Assembly: GCA_013695405.1 (NCBI GenBank)
Contig: JACDAO010000377.1
Coordinates: 1 to 5,458 of the forward strand
DNA length: 5,458 nucleotides
Direction of reading: 5' to 3'
Source: Acidobacteriota bacterium
Lineage (GTDB): Bacteria > Acidobacteriota > Vicinamibacteria > Vicinamibacterales > Vicinamibacteraceae
Numbering within the stretch: position 1 is the stretch's first letter; each line of letters begins with the position of its first letter. Positions 1-5,377 of the stretch are shown piece by piece. The notes beneath the pieces are model-generated. The model was not told where the DNA came from and ran no database searches. It saw only the letters and a list, made by a program, of their open reading frames with translations. Both the position numbers and the translations under genes were made by a program.

Positions 1-51
1 GGACAACACGGCGGCGAGCGCGGCAGCGCCCGCCATGACGGAACGACGCAT
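1..51 (-). CDS. 5' end of a divergent gene, probable exported protein (partial)
   Basis: Read on the minus strand from an ATG at position 51, an open frame runs off the window edge after 17 codons and gives MRRSVMAGAAALAAVLS. Two Arg followed by an Ala/Leu/Val-rich stretch is the pattern of the n- and h-regions of a signal peptide, so the product is probably exported. A second in-frame ATG lies at 36. A purine-rich stretch (CGGGGGTC) just upstream of the ATG at 51 is a weak possible ribosome binding site. The mature protein is outside the window, so no function can be given. If the gene is real, it argues that the lactamase-like gene on the other strand does not start at its most upstream ATG (35), because the two would then overlap head to head. 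The evidence is short and chance is possible. Confidence 0.45.
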   Translation of the reverse strand, partial: MRRSVMAGAAALAAVLS

Positions 52-115
52 CGGTGACCCCCGCGGCCACTCTACACCACGCCCCCGTCGACGCCTGGTC
101 GATAGAATGGGCGGC
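52..115. promoter_or_regulatory. divergent intergenic region with candidate -10 box for the lactamase-like gene
   Basis: This is the short gap between the divergent partial gene and the lactamase-like gene. TAGAAT at 103-108 (plus) matches five of six bases of the sigma-70 -10 consensus. It lies seven bases before the ATG at 116, so transcription would begin at or next to the start codon and give a leaderless message. That fits the absence of a Shine-Dalgarno sequence in front of that ATG. No -35 match stands at the right distance. On the minus strand TAGAGT (75-70) is a weaker -10-like match for the divergent gene. These are pattern matches by eye only. Confidence 0.3.
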
Positions 116-982
116 ATGCCTCGCGCCTGCGCCAGCCTCCTGGCTGTGCTCCTACTCACGATCCCGGCGCTCGCGACTGTGCGCGCGCAGTTCGACACGC
201 AGGCCTGGCTGGTACCCACCGAGCCACTGCGGATCGCCGGGCCGGTGCACTACGTCGGCACGCGAGAGCTGGCGGCCTACCTGATCGCCACGCCCGCGGG
301 GCACATCCTGATCGACGGCGCGCTGCCGGCCTCGGCAGGCGACCTCGAGCGGTCAATCGTGGCGCTCGGCTTCAGGCTCGAGGACGTGAAGGTCCTGCTG
401 ACGACGCAGGCGCACTTCGATCATGTGGGCACGCTGGCGCAGCTCAAGGCCCGGACCAGGGGCCGGCTGCTGGTGATGGACGGCGATCAGACCCTCCTCG
501 CCAGCGGTGGCGCCACGGACTACCTGTTTGCCACAACCCCCGGCGCGCACTTCCCGCCGGTGACAGCCGACGAGGTGATTCACGACGGGCACCGCGTGAC
601 GCTCGGCGGCGTGTCGCTGCAGGCCCACCTGACGCCCGGCCACACGCCGGGGACCACGACCTGGACGACCACCATCGCCGACCACGGCAAGGCCTACCGT
701 GTCGTGTTTACCGGCAGCACCGGCGTCAACAGCGGCACCCGCTTCGTGAAGGACCCGTCGTACCCGGGCATCCTGCAGGACTACCGCAAGGCGTTCCGGG
801 TGCTCGAGTCGCTGCAGCCGGACATCTTCCTCGCCGCGCACTCTGGCCAGTTCGACCTAGCCGGCAAGCGCGCGCGAGCCGCCACCGAGGGCGCCACCGC
901 GTTCGTCGATCCGGACGGCTACCGGCGTGCGCTGGCAACCTCGAAAGCGACCTTCGAGCGTCTGGTCGACGCGGAGCGCTGA
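116..982 (+). CDS. subclass B3 metallo-beta-lactamase-like hydrolase, GOB-type Gln site, exported
   Basis: The product is a metallo-beta-lactamase-fold protein of 288 residues, close to the roughly 290 of GOB-type B3 lactamases. A signal peptide is visible (hydrophobic stretch about residues 7-20, possible cleavage after VRA at 22-24), so it should act in the periplasm or outside. The zinc motif is QAHFDH (Q98, H100, D102, H103), followed by H176 in TPGHTPG and H242 in AAHSGQFDL. These correspond to standard positions 116, 118, 120, 121, 196 and 263. Gln instead of His at 116 is the hallmark of GOB enzymes. S201 aligns with Ser221, common in other B3 enzymes. The likely activity is hydrolysis of beta-lactams, but B3-like folds also include other hydrolases, so resistance is inferred. 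Start choice: in-frame ATGs occur at 35, 107 and 116. The 35-106 stretch has much lower third-position GC and would overlap the divergent gene, and the signal peptide begins at 116. A start at 107 adds only three residues. Confidence 0.88.
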   Translation: MPRACASLLAVLLLTIPALATVRAQFDTQAWLVPTEPLRIAGPVHYVGTRELAAYLIATPAGHILIDGALPASAGDLERSIVALGFRLEDVKVLLTTQAHFDHVGTLAQLKARTRGRLLVMDGDQTLLASGGATDYLFATTPGAHFPPVTADEVIHDGHRVTLGGVSLQAHLTPGHTPGTTTWTTTIADHGKAYRVVFTGSTGVNSGTRFVKDPSYPGILQDYRKAFRVLESLQPDIFLAAHSGQFDLAGKRARAATEGATAFVDPDGYRRALATSKATFERLVDAER

Positions 983-1005
983 CACAGGATCTCCTGCGTC
1001 AGCGC
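976..1005. terminator. 30-nt near-perfect palindrome between convergent genes, probable bidirectional terminator
   Basis: GCGCTGACACAGGA (976-989) is followed by TC and then TCCTGCGTCAGCGC (992-1005). The arms are 14 bases with a single mismatch (A984 against C997), and the hairpin would close on a 2-4 nt loop. The left arm includes the TGA stop of the lactamase-like gene (980-982). The right end is 18 bases beyond the stop codon of the convergent htrA gene. No T-run follows on either strand, so it is not a classical intrinsic terminator. A strong hairpin between convergent genes in a GC-rich genome is most simply a two-way terminator or mRNA 3'-end stabiliser. Confidence 0.7.
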
Positions 1006-1023
1006 CGCCGTGCCGCAGCGGGC

Positions 1024-2523
1024 CTACGTCGTTCGCTCGAGCGCGAGAAACAGCGTGGCCTGTTCGCGATGGACCAGCAGCAGCGCCGGCCGTTCGCCTG
1101 CCCGCAGCAGGGATCGCAGCGCTGCCACGCCCTGCACCGCCGTGCCGTCGACTTCCGCGATCACGTCGCCCTCACGCAGGCCCGCCGATGCGGCTCGTCC
1201 CGACGGATCGACGCTGGCCACCATCACGCCACGACCGGCCGCGACGCCGAGCGCCCGCGCCTGTTCCGGCCCGATCGGCTGCACGCCCATGCCGTAACCG
1301 GTCGACTCGCCCCGCGGTCCGTCTGGGGCCGCGTCAGGGTCTGCTGACGGATCAGCCGCGGCTGCCTTCAACTCCGCCACCGTCACCGCCAGCGTCTTCT
1401 CGGCGCCGTCGCGCGCCACCGTCACGTCCAGGCGGCCGCCCGGCTGCACCTGCGCCACCCGGTTGCGCACGTCATTGGCATCGGTCACCGGCGAGCCCTG
1501 CACCGCCGTGATGACGTCGCCGCGGCGGACTCCGGCCCTGGCTGCCGGGCTGTCCGGTTGCACCCCGTTGACCAATGCCCCGCGCCGTGTCTGCAGGCCG
1601 AGGCTGCGCGCCAGGTCGGCGGTCACCGGCTGGATCGTGACGCCGAGCATGCCGCGCCGGACCTCGCCGTTTTCGATCAGCTGGGTCATGACGTTGCGCG
1701 CCATGTTCGCCGGGATCGAAAAGCCGATCCCGATGTTGCCGCCGGAAGGCGACAGGATCTGCGAGTTGATGCCGATCAACTCGCCGCGGGTGCTGACCAG
1801 CGCGCCGCCCGAGTTGCCCTGGTTGATCGGCGCGTCCGTCTGGATGAAGTCCTCGAAGCTGGTGCCGCCGGTGGCGCGGCCCTTGGCGCTGACGATGCCC
1901 ATCGTCACGGTCTGGCCGACGCCGAGCGGATTGCCGACCGCGAGGACGACATCGCCGACCGCCACCGCTGTGGAATCGCCGAGCACCAGCGTCTGCAGCT
2001 TGGTGCCCGCCACCTTCAGCACCGCCAGGTCGCTCGCCGAATCCGATCCAACCACGTCCGCCTTGAAGGTGCGGCCGTCGGTCAGTTCGACGGTCACCGT
2101 CTCTGCGCCGTCGATGACGTGATGATTGGTCAGGATGTAGCCGTCGGCGCGCACGATCACGCCAGAGCCGAGCCCGCCGACCCGCGGCAAGCGCTGACGT
2201 CGGGCGGGACCCTGCCCGTCGCCAAAGAAGTCGCGCAGCGAAGGCTGCTGGCTGATCTGCCGTGCCCGGCCTTCCGACCGTATGGTCACGACCGCGGGTG
2301 CGACTGCCTCGACCACCGCGGCATACGACTGACTGGCCGGGCCAACCGCGCGGGTGATGTCCTCGGCGGTGCGGCGGACCGTGGCAGCGGCCGGCACGTC
2401 GGCCGCGGGACCGGCCGTGTACCCGAGCAGCGCCCCGGTGAGCAGCATCGCGCCCGCGGCGCCCGCCTTGCCGACCGGATGCCGCCAGGCCCTGGCGCCG
2501 GGTTGCTCTGTGTGCGTCTGCAT
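1024..2523 (-). CDS. htrA: HtrA/DegP-type periplasmic serine protease with two PDZ domains
   Basis: The 499-residue product is a Do/DegP-family (S1C) protease that degrades or refolds misfolded envelope proteins. A hydrophobic N-terminal segment (about residues 19-42) is a signal peptide or a single inner-membrane anchor, placing the protease in the periplasm. The trypsin-like domain (about 65-285) carries the complete triad: H135 in TNHHV, D165 in SASDLAVLK and S238 in GNSGG. PDZ1 spans about 292-385, a low-complexity Ala/Asp/Pro linker about 386-405, and PDZ2 about 408-497. Size and order fit DegP/DegQ relatives. The start is the ATG at 2523 because AGGAG stands six bases upstream. An in-frame GTG at 2595 would add 24 residues (RKVLYVEVGQ...) that spoil the signal peptide. 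It is the last gene of the regulator-kinase-protease cluster, 100 nt after the kinase. It may be co-transcribed or have its own promoter in that gap, probably under control of the adjacent two-component system (inference). Confidence 0.95.
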   Translation of the reverse strand: MQTHTEQPGARAWRHPVGKAGAAGAMLLTGALLGYTAGPAADVPAAATVRRTAEDITRAVGPASQSYAAVVEAVAPAVVTIRSEGRARQISQQPSLRDFFGDGQGPARRQRLPRVGGLGSGVIVRADGYILTNHHVIDGAETVTVELTDGRTFKADVVGSDSASDLAVLKVAGTKLQTLVLGDSTAVAVGDVVLAVGNPLGVGQTVTMGIVSAKGRATGGTSFEDFIQTDAPINQGNSGGALVSTRGELIGINSQILSPSGGNIGIGFSIPANMARNVMTQLIENGEVRRGMLGVTIQPVTADLARSLGLQTRRGALVNGVQPDSPAARAGVRRGDVITAVQGSPVTDANDVRNRVAQVQPGGRLDVTVARDGAEKTLAVTVAELKAAAADPSADPDAAPDGPRGESTGYGMGVQPIGPEQARALGVAAGRGVMVASVDPSGRAASAGLREGDVIAEVDGTAVQGVAALRSLLRAGERPALLLVHREQATLFLALERTT

Positions 2524-2529
2524 GGTGCG

Positions 2530-2534
2530 CTCCT
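2530..2534 (-). promoter_or_regulatory. Shine-Dalgarno site of htrA
   Basis: On the minus strand AGGAG (2534-2530) lies six bases before the ATG at 2523. This is the clearest ribosome binding site in the window, and it decides the htrA start in favour of 2523 over the upstream GTG at 2595. Confidence 0.75.
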
Positions 2535-2612
2535 GTCTGATTTCTGATGTCCGGCAGGGCGTTTGCCCCACCTCTACATACAAGACCTTACGCACCGGCG
2601 ATTACCGGGACC

Positions 2613-2637
2613 TGTCAGTTTGATTACATCGCTGACA
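2613..2637. repeat. inverted repeat over the kinase stop codon, candidate operator or hairpin upstream of htrA
   Basis: TGTCAG (2613-2618) and its exact reverse complement CTGACA (2632-2637) are separated by 13 bases that contain the kinase stop codon (2624-2626). The 6-bp arms are 19 bases apart centre to centre, about two helical turns, as expected for a dimeric response regulator. Read on the minus strand, CTGACA (2618-2613) also resembles a -35 element (five of six to TTGACA), but I find no convincing -10 at normal spacing. The surrounding 2524-2623 gap is more AT-rich than its neighbours. Six-base arms can occur by chance. Confidence 0.3.
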
Positions 2638-4042
2638 TCTGCGAGTTGACGATTGGCAGGCGCACCTCCAGTCGGGCCCCGCCTCCGGCTGGGGACTGCG
2701 CTGCCACGCGCCCGCCGTGGGCCTCGACGATCGCCTTGACCAGGCTGAGGCCGAGGCCGAGCCCACGCGTGGTACGGCTGCGATCGCCGCGGTACAGCCG
2801 CTCCCAGATGCGGGGCAGGTCGTCGGCCGAGATGCCCGGCCCGGTGTCTGTCACCGTGACCACCGCCTCGTCACCCTTGCGGACCGCCGCAATCGTGACC
2901 CGTCCGCCCGCCGGCGTGTACTTGACGGCGTTGTCGACCAGGTTGGCCAGTACCTGTCGCACCCGGGTGCGATCGACGGTCACCACCGGCGCGTGCTCGA
3001 CCTCGAGGACGATCGCCAGGCCGCGTTCCTCGGCGGCATCCTCGTAGAGGTCACGGGTCTGCCGCGCCAGGTCGCCGAGGTCGAGCGCTTCACGCCGCAG
3101 CGTCATCGTGCCGGTCTCGGCCTCGGAGATGTCCATCAGCGCGTGCAGCATCGCCACGACGCGATCCGATTCCTCGATGCAGTGCACCAGCGCGTCGCGC
3201 TGCTGCGACGGCTGATCGGAGGCCAGCGCTGCCTCGGCGACGCCGCGCAGCCGCGTCAGCGGCGTCCGCAGATCGTGCGCGACGTTGTCGAGCGCGCCGC
3301 GCATGCCGGTGACCACGGCGTCGATCCGCTCGAGCATCGCGTTGACCAGCGTGCCGAGTTCCCCGAGCGCGTCGTCGGAAGGCGGCGGCGGCACGCGCAG
3401 ATCGGTCCGCCCAGTCTGGACGATGCCACGGACGGTGTCGGCCAGCGTGCGCACCGGTCGCAACGCCGACGCGGTGAGCACGGCGCCACCGGCCAGGCCA
3501 ATCAGCACGATCGAGCCGACGTCGATCAGCAGGACCCGGCGGAACCGGCGCAGCAGCTCGGCGCGCCGTTCGGTGCTCTTGCCGACCTGCAGCAGGGTGC
3601 CGTCGCGCAATTGCATCGAGGCGACCTCGAGTTCGTCGCCGGCGGTCCCGGTGCGCAACGTGGCCCAGGTCTGCTCGCCGCGCAGGCTCGGGGTGGCCAA
3701 CTGCGACAGATCGAAGTGACGCCACTGATCAGGCATGGTGAAGAAGATCACGTCGCGCCGCGCGCCAATCGTCCGGACGAACAACGGTCCCGGCGTCGTG
3801 GCGACCTGCGCGGTCTCGATCTCGCGTGCCAGCCCGGACACGCCGCCACGCGCATAGGCGTCGGCAAACTGCAGCAGCGTGGTCTCGATCGTGTCGCGGT
3901 CGTACTGCCGCAGCGACGCCGCCAGCAGCACGTAGGTGAGGGCGACCAGGGCGCAGGCGCTGGCCACGAACACCACGGCGTACCACAGCGCCAGCCGGAA
4001 GCCGAGCGTGTGGCGCAGGCGATCACTCCAGCTTGAGGACAT
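2624..4042 (-). CDS. two-component sensor histidine kinase (HAMP, HisKA, HATPase_c)
   Basis: This 472-residue membrane sensor kinase has two transmembrane segments (about 17-41 and 169-192) enclosing a periplasmic domain of about 125 residues, followed by a HAMP linker (about 190-245). The H-box is NVAHDLRTPLTRL with phospho-acceptor H256. The ATP-binding domain has an N-box (N367, N371 in NLVDNAVKYT), a G1 box DTGPGIS (399-405), an F-region WERLYRGDRSR (413-423) and a G2 box GLGLGLSLV (427-435). All catalytic boxes look intact. The DLRTPL H-box and architecture resemble the CusS/heavy-metal and MprB-like kinases. The sensor domain, however, has no Cys, a single His (H109) and two Met (M103, M143), so metal sensing is not supported. 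The ATG at 4042 lies inside the regulator gene, giving a 20-nt overlap. No ribosome binding site is evident, suggesting translational coupling. It should phosphorylate the upstream-encoded regulator. Confidence 0.95.
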   Translation of the reverse strand: MSSSWSDRLRHTLGFRLALWYAVVFVASACALVALTYVLLAASLRQYDRDTIETTLLQFADAYARGGVSGLAREIETAQVATTPGPLFVRTIGARRDVIFFTMPDQWRHFDLSQLATPSLRGEQTWATLRTGTAGDELEVASMQLRDGTLLQVGKSTERRAELLRRFRRVLLIDVGSIVLIGLAGGAVLTASALRPVRTLADTVRGIVQTGRTDLRVPPPPSDDALGELGTLVNAMLERIDAVVTGMRGALDNVAHDLRTPLTRLRGVAEAALASDQPSQQRDALVHCIEESDRVVAMLHALMDISEAETGTMTLRREALDLGDLARQTRDLYEDAAEERGLAIVLEVEHAPVVTVDRTRVRQVLANLVDNAVKYTPAGGRVTIAAVRKGDEAVVTVTDTGPGISADDLPRIWERLYRGDRSRTTRGLGLGLSLVKAIVEAHGGRVAAQSPAGGGARLEVRLPIVNSQMSAM

Positions 4043-4700
4043 AGCCGATACCGCGCACCGTGTGAATCAGCTTGCGATCGAAGCCGCGGTCGATCTTGTC
4101 GCGCAGGCGGAAGACCAGCACGTCGACGACATTGGTGCCGGGATCGAAGCTGTAGTCCCAGACGTGCGAAAGGATCATCGTCTTGGAGACGATCCGGCCG
4201 GCGTTGCGCATCAGGTACTCGAGCAGGGTGAACTCGCGCGGGCGCAGTGGCTCGAGCTCGCGTCCGTCGCGGCTGGCGGTCCGGGTCATCAGGTCGAGCC
4301 TCAGGTCGCCGACGGCGAGGTGCGTGGCAATGGGTGCCTGGGTCGCCCGGCGGATCAGCGCCTGCACGCGGGCCAGCAGTTCGGGAAAGGCAAACGGCTT
4401 GGTCAGGTAGTCGTCGCCGCCGGTGGCCAGGCCGGCGACCCGGTCATCGACGGTGTGGCGTGCGCTCAGGATCAGGACCGGCGTGGTGGCACCCTGCTGG
4501 CGCATCCGCTGGATCACGGTCAGGCCGTCCAGGTGCGGCAGCATCAGGTCGACGATGGCCACGTCGTGCGGGCCGGTCACAGCGAGCTCGAGGCCGACCT
4601 CGCCATCGGCCGCATGATCGACCACGAAGCCCGCCTGCCGCAGGCCAGTCGCCACGAACTCGGCGATCGTCGCGTCGTCTTCCACCAGCAGGACTCGCAT
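4023..4700 (-). CDS. OmpR/PhoB-family response regulator
   Basis: The 225-residue DNA-binding response regulator has a receiver domain at 1-118 with the acidic pair D8/D9, phospho-acceptor D51 in IVDLMLPHLDG, S79 in LILSAR and K101 in LTKPF. These are the full set of phosphorylation residues. The winged-helix output domain spans about 127-223, with the signature RPREFTLLEYLMRNAGRIVSK and the C-terminal TNVVDV...RLRDKID...HTVRGIGYVL typical of the OmpR group. The CopR/CusR/MprA branch is closest by eye. The start is placed at the ATG at 4700, where the receiver fold begins (MRVLLVEDD). An in-frame ATG at 4715 would add five residues, and the frame stays open to 4886 without recognisable domain sequence while crossing the sigma-factor control region. 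No strong ribosome binding site is seen. It is the first gene of the cluster and overlaps the kinase by 20 nt. It probably controls its own operon, including htrA (inference). Confidence 0.95.
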   Translation of the reverse strand: MRVLLVEDDATIAEFVATGLRQAGFVVDHAADGEVGLELAVTGPHDVAIVDLMLPHLDGLTVIQRMRQQGATTPVLILSARHTVDDRVAGLATGGDDYLTKPFAFPELLARVQALIRRATQAPIATHLAVGDLRLDLMTRTASRDGRELEPLRPREFTLLEYLMRNAGRIVSKTMILSHVWDYSFDPGTNVVDVLVFRLRDKIDRGFDRKLIHTVRGIGYVLKLE

Positions 4701-4831
4701 GCATCCGCGGCACATCGACCGTGACGGGCCTTTCGCCAGCGTATCCCAGCGGCCGACGTCGCGGATCGCTCGCGCCGCGGGCGGCCCGTGATTCCTGAAA
4801 CTTTTCCCGCCCAGGCGGGTATGTCCCTTAC
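4701..4831. promoter_or_regulatory. divergent control region between regulator operon and sigma factor
   Basis: These 131 bp must hold the promoters for both the minus-strand regulator-kinase operon and the plus-strand sigma-factor operon. The sigma-factor side has a recognisable ECF-like promoter, described separately. On the regulator side, TACGCT (4745-4740, minus) is only a poor -10-like match without a fitting -35, so I do not assign a promoter there. The middle is very GC-rich, and I see no clear direct repeats suitable as an OmpR-type operator. Confidence 0.45.
4796..4826 (+). promoter_or_regulatory. candidate ECF-type promoter of the sigma-factor gene with palindromic spacer
   Basis: TGAAACTTTT (4796-4805) contains the AAC core followed by a T-run typical of ECF -35 elements. 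GTATGTCC (4819-4826) stands at a suitable distance as the -10. The predicted transcript start is around 4830, so the ATG at 4832 would be leaderless or nearly so, and no Shine-Dalgarno sequence is present. ECF sigma genes commonly transcribe themselves, and this position fits autoregulation. The spacer is a perfect palindrome (CCCGCC, CA, GGCGGG; 4806-4819) that could be an operator or a chance GC-rich match. Confidence 0.5.
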
Positions 4832-5377
4832 ATGTCCGCCGTCGGGCACCCAGTCGGACCGCCCGACGCAGGCGCCTTCGAGGCATTCGTCCGTGAGTAC
4901 CAGGACATGGTGTACGCCGTGGCGCTGCGTCTGCTGGCGCGCCCGGCGGATGCCGAGGACGTGGCGCAGACCGTGTTCCTGCTGGCGTACGAACGGTTCG
5001 CGTCGCTGCACGGGCATCCGACCGTCGCCGGGTGGCTGAAGACCGTGGCGACCAACCAGAGCCTCAAGCACCTGACGCGTTATCGATCAAGGTGGCGGTT
5101 GTTCAGCGAGATGGGCAGCAGTGGCGACGACTGGCGTTCGTTCGACGCCCGCGCAGCGCCCGACGACCCGAGTGCGGCGATCGACGAGGCACAGCGGCAG
5201 GCACGGCTCGAGCAGGCGCTGGCCAGATTGCCCGACGCGCAACGCGTGCCCCTGGTGTTGTTCCACTTCGAGCAGTTCAGCTACGACGAGATTGCATCGC
5301 GGCTGGCGCTGCCGGTCGGCACCGTGAAGACCCACATCCACCGGGGCCGGCGCGAGTTGAGGACGTGGCTGTCATGA
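4832..5377 (+). CDS. ECF-type RNA polymerase sigma factor (sigma-70 family)
   Basis: The 181-residue product has the size and two-domain layout of an ECF sigma factor, which directs RNA polymerase to a small set of promoters, usually in response to envelope or extracellular signals. Region 2 (about 16-88) includes FVREYQDMVYAVALRLL, the acidic ADAEDVAQTVFLLAYERF (39-56) and the GWLKTVATNQSLKHLTRYRSRW segment (67-88) that contacts the -10 element. A variable linker (about 89-120) follows. Region 4 (about 122-178) has RLPDAQRVPLVLFHFEQFS and the helix-turn-helix YDEIASRLALPVGTVKTHIHRGRREL, which reads the -35. There is no C-terminal extension. The ATG at 4832 is the only sensible start just before region 2. 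An ATG at 4821 is out of frame. Its TGA overlaps the next gene's ATG (ATGA), so the pair is co-translated. The ECF group and regulon cannot be told from the sequence. Confidence 0.93.
   Translation: MSAVGHPVGPPDAGAFEAFVREYQDMVYAVALRLLARPADAEDVAQTVFLLAYERFASLHGHPTVAGWLKTVATNQSLKHLTRYRSRWRLFSEMGSSGDDWRSFDARAAPDDPSAAIDEAQRQARLEQALARLPDAQRVPLVLFHFEQFSYDEIASRLALPVGTVKTHIHRGRRELRTWLS

Noticed and set aside
927..1511. Plus-strand open frame running out of the lactamase gene into the htrA 3' region
   Set aside because: It is a Pro/Arg/Ser-rich translation overlapping two well-supported genes and crossing the palindromic terminator, with no ribosome binding site or recognisable domain.
1558..2547. 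Long open frame of about 329 codons on the plus strand opposite htrA
   Set aside because: Its translation is an Arg/Asp/Ala/His-rich string without domains, and the minus-strand frame is an intact HtrA with a full catalytic triad. Long antisense frames are expected in GC-rich genes.
2559..2572. Short hairpin (GGGC-AAAC-GCCC on the minus strand) in the kinase/htrA gap as a terminator
   Set aside because: The stem has only four solid base pairs and no T-run follows, so it is too weak to support a terminator call.
2524..2595. Upstream GTG start for htrA adding 24 residues
   Set aside because: It would place non-signal-like residues before the hydrophobic leader, whereas the ATG at 2523 has a good AGGAG at proper spacing.
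2592..2606. CCGG-N6-CCGG in the same gap as an operator
   Set aside because: Four-base self-complementary arms are common in GC-rich DNA and nothing else supports them.
2717..4036. Open frame of about 439 codons on the plus strand opposite the sensor kinase
   Set aside because: The composition is dominated by Arg, Gln, Asp, His and Gly, with no hydrophobic core pattern or known motif. It mirrors the kinase codons and is a GC-driven shadow.
4701..4886. N-terminal extension of the response regulator to an upstream start
   Set aside because: The added residues are Arg-rich and unlike any receiver-domain extension, and they would overlap the divergent sigma-factor start and promoter. The canonical receiver begins exactly at the ATG at 4700.
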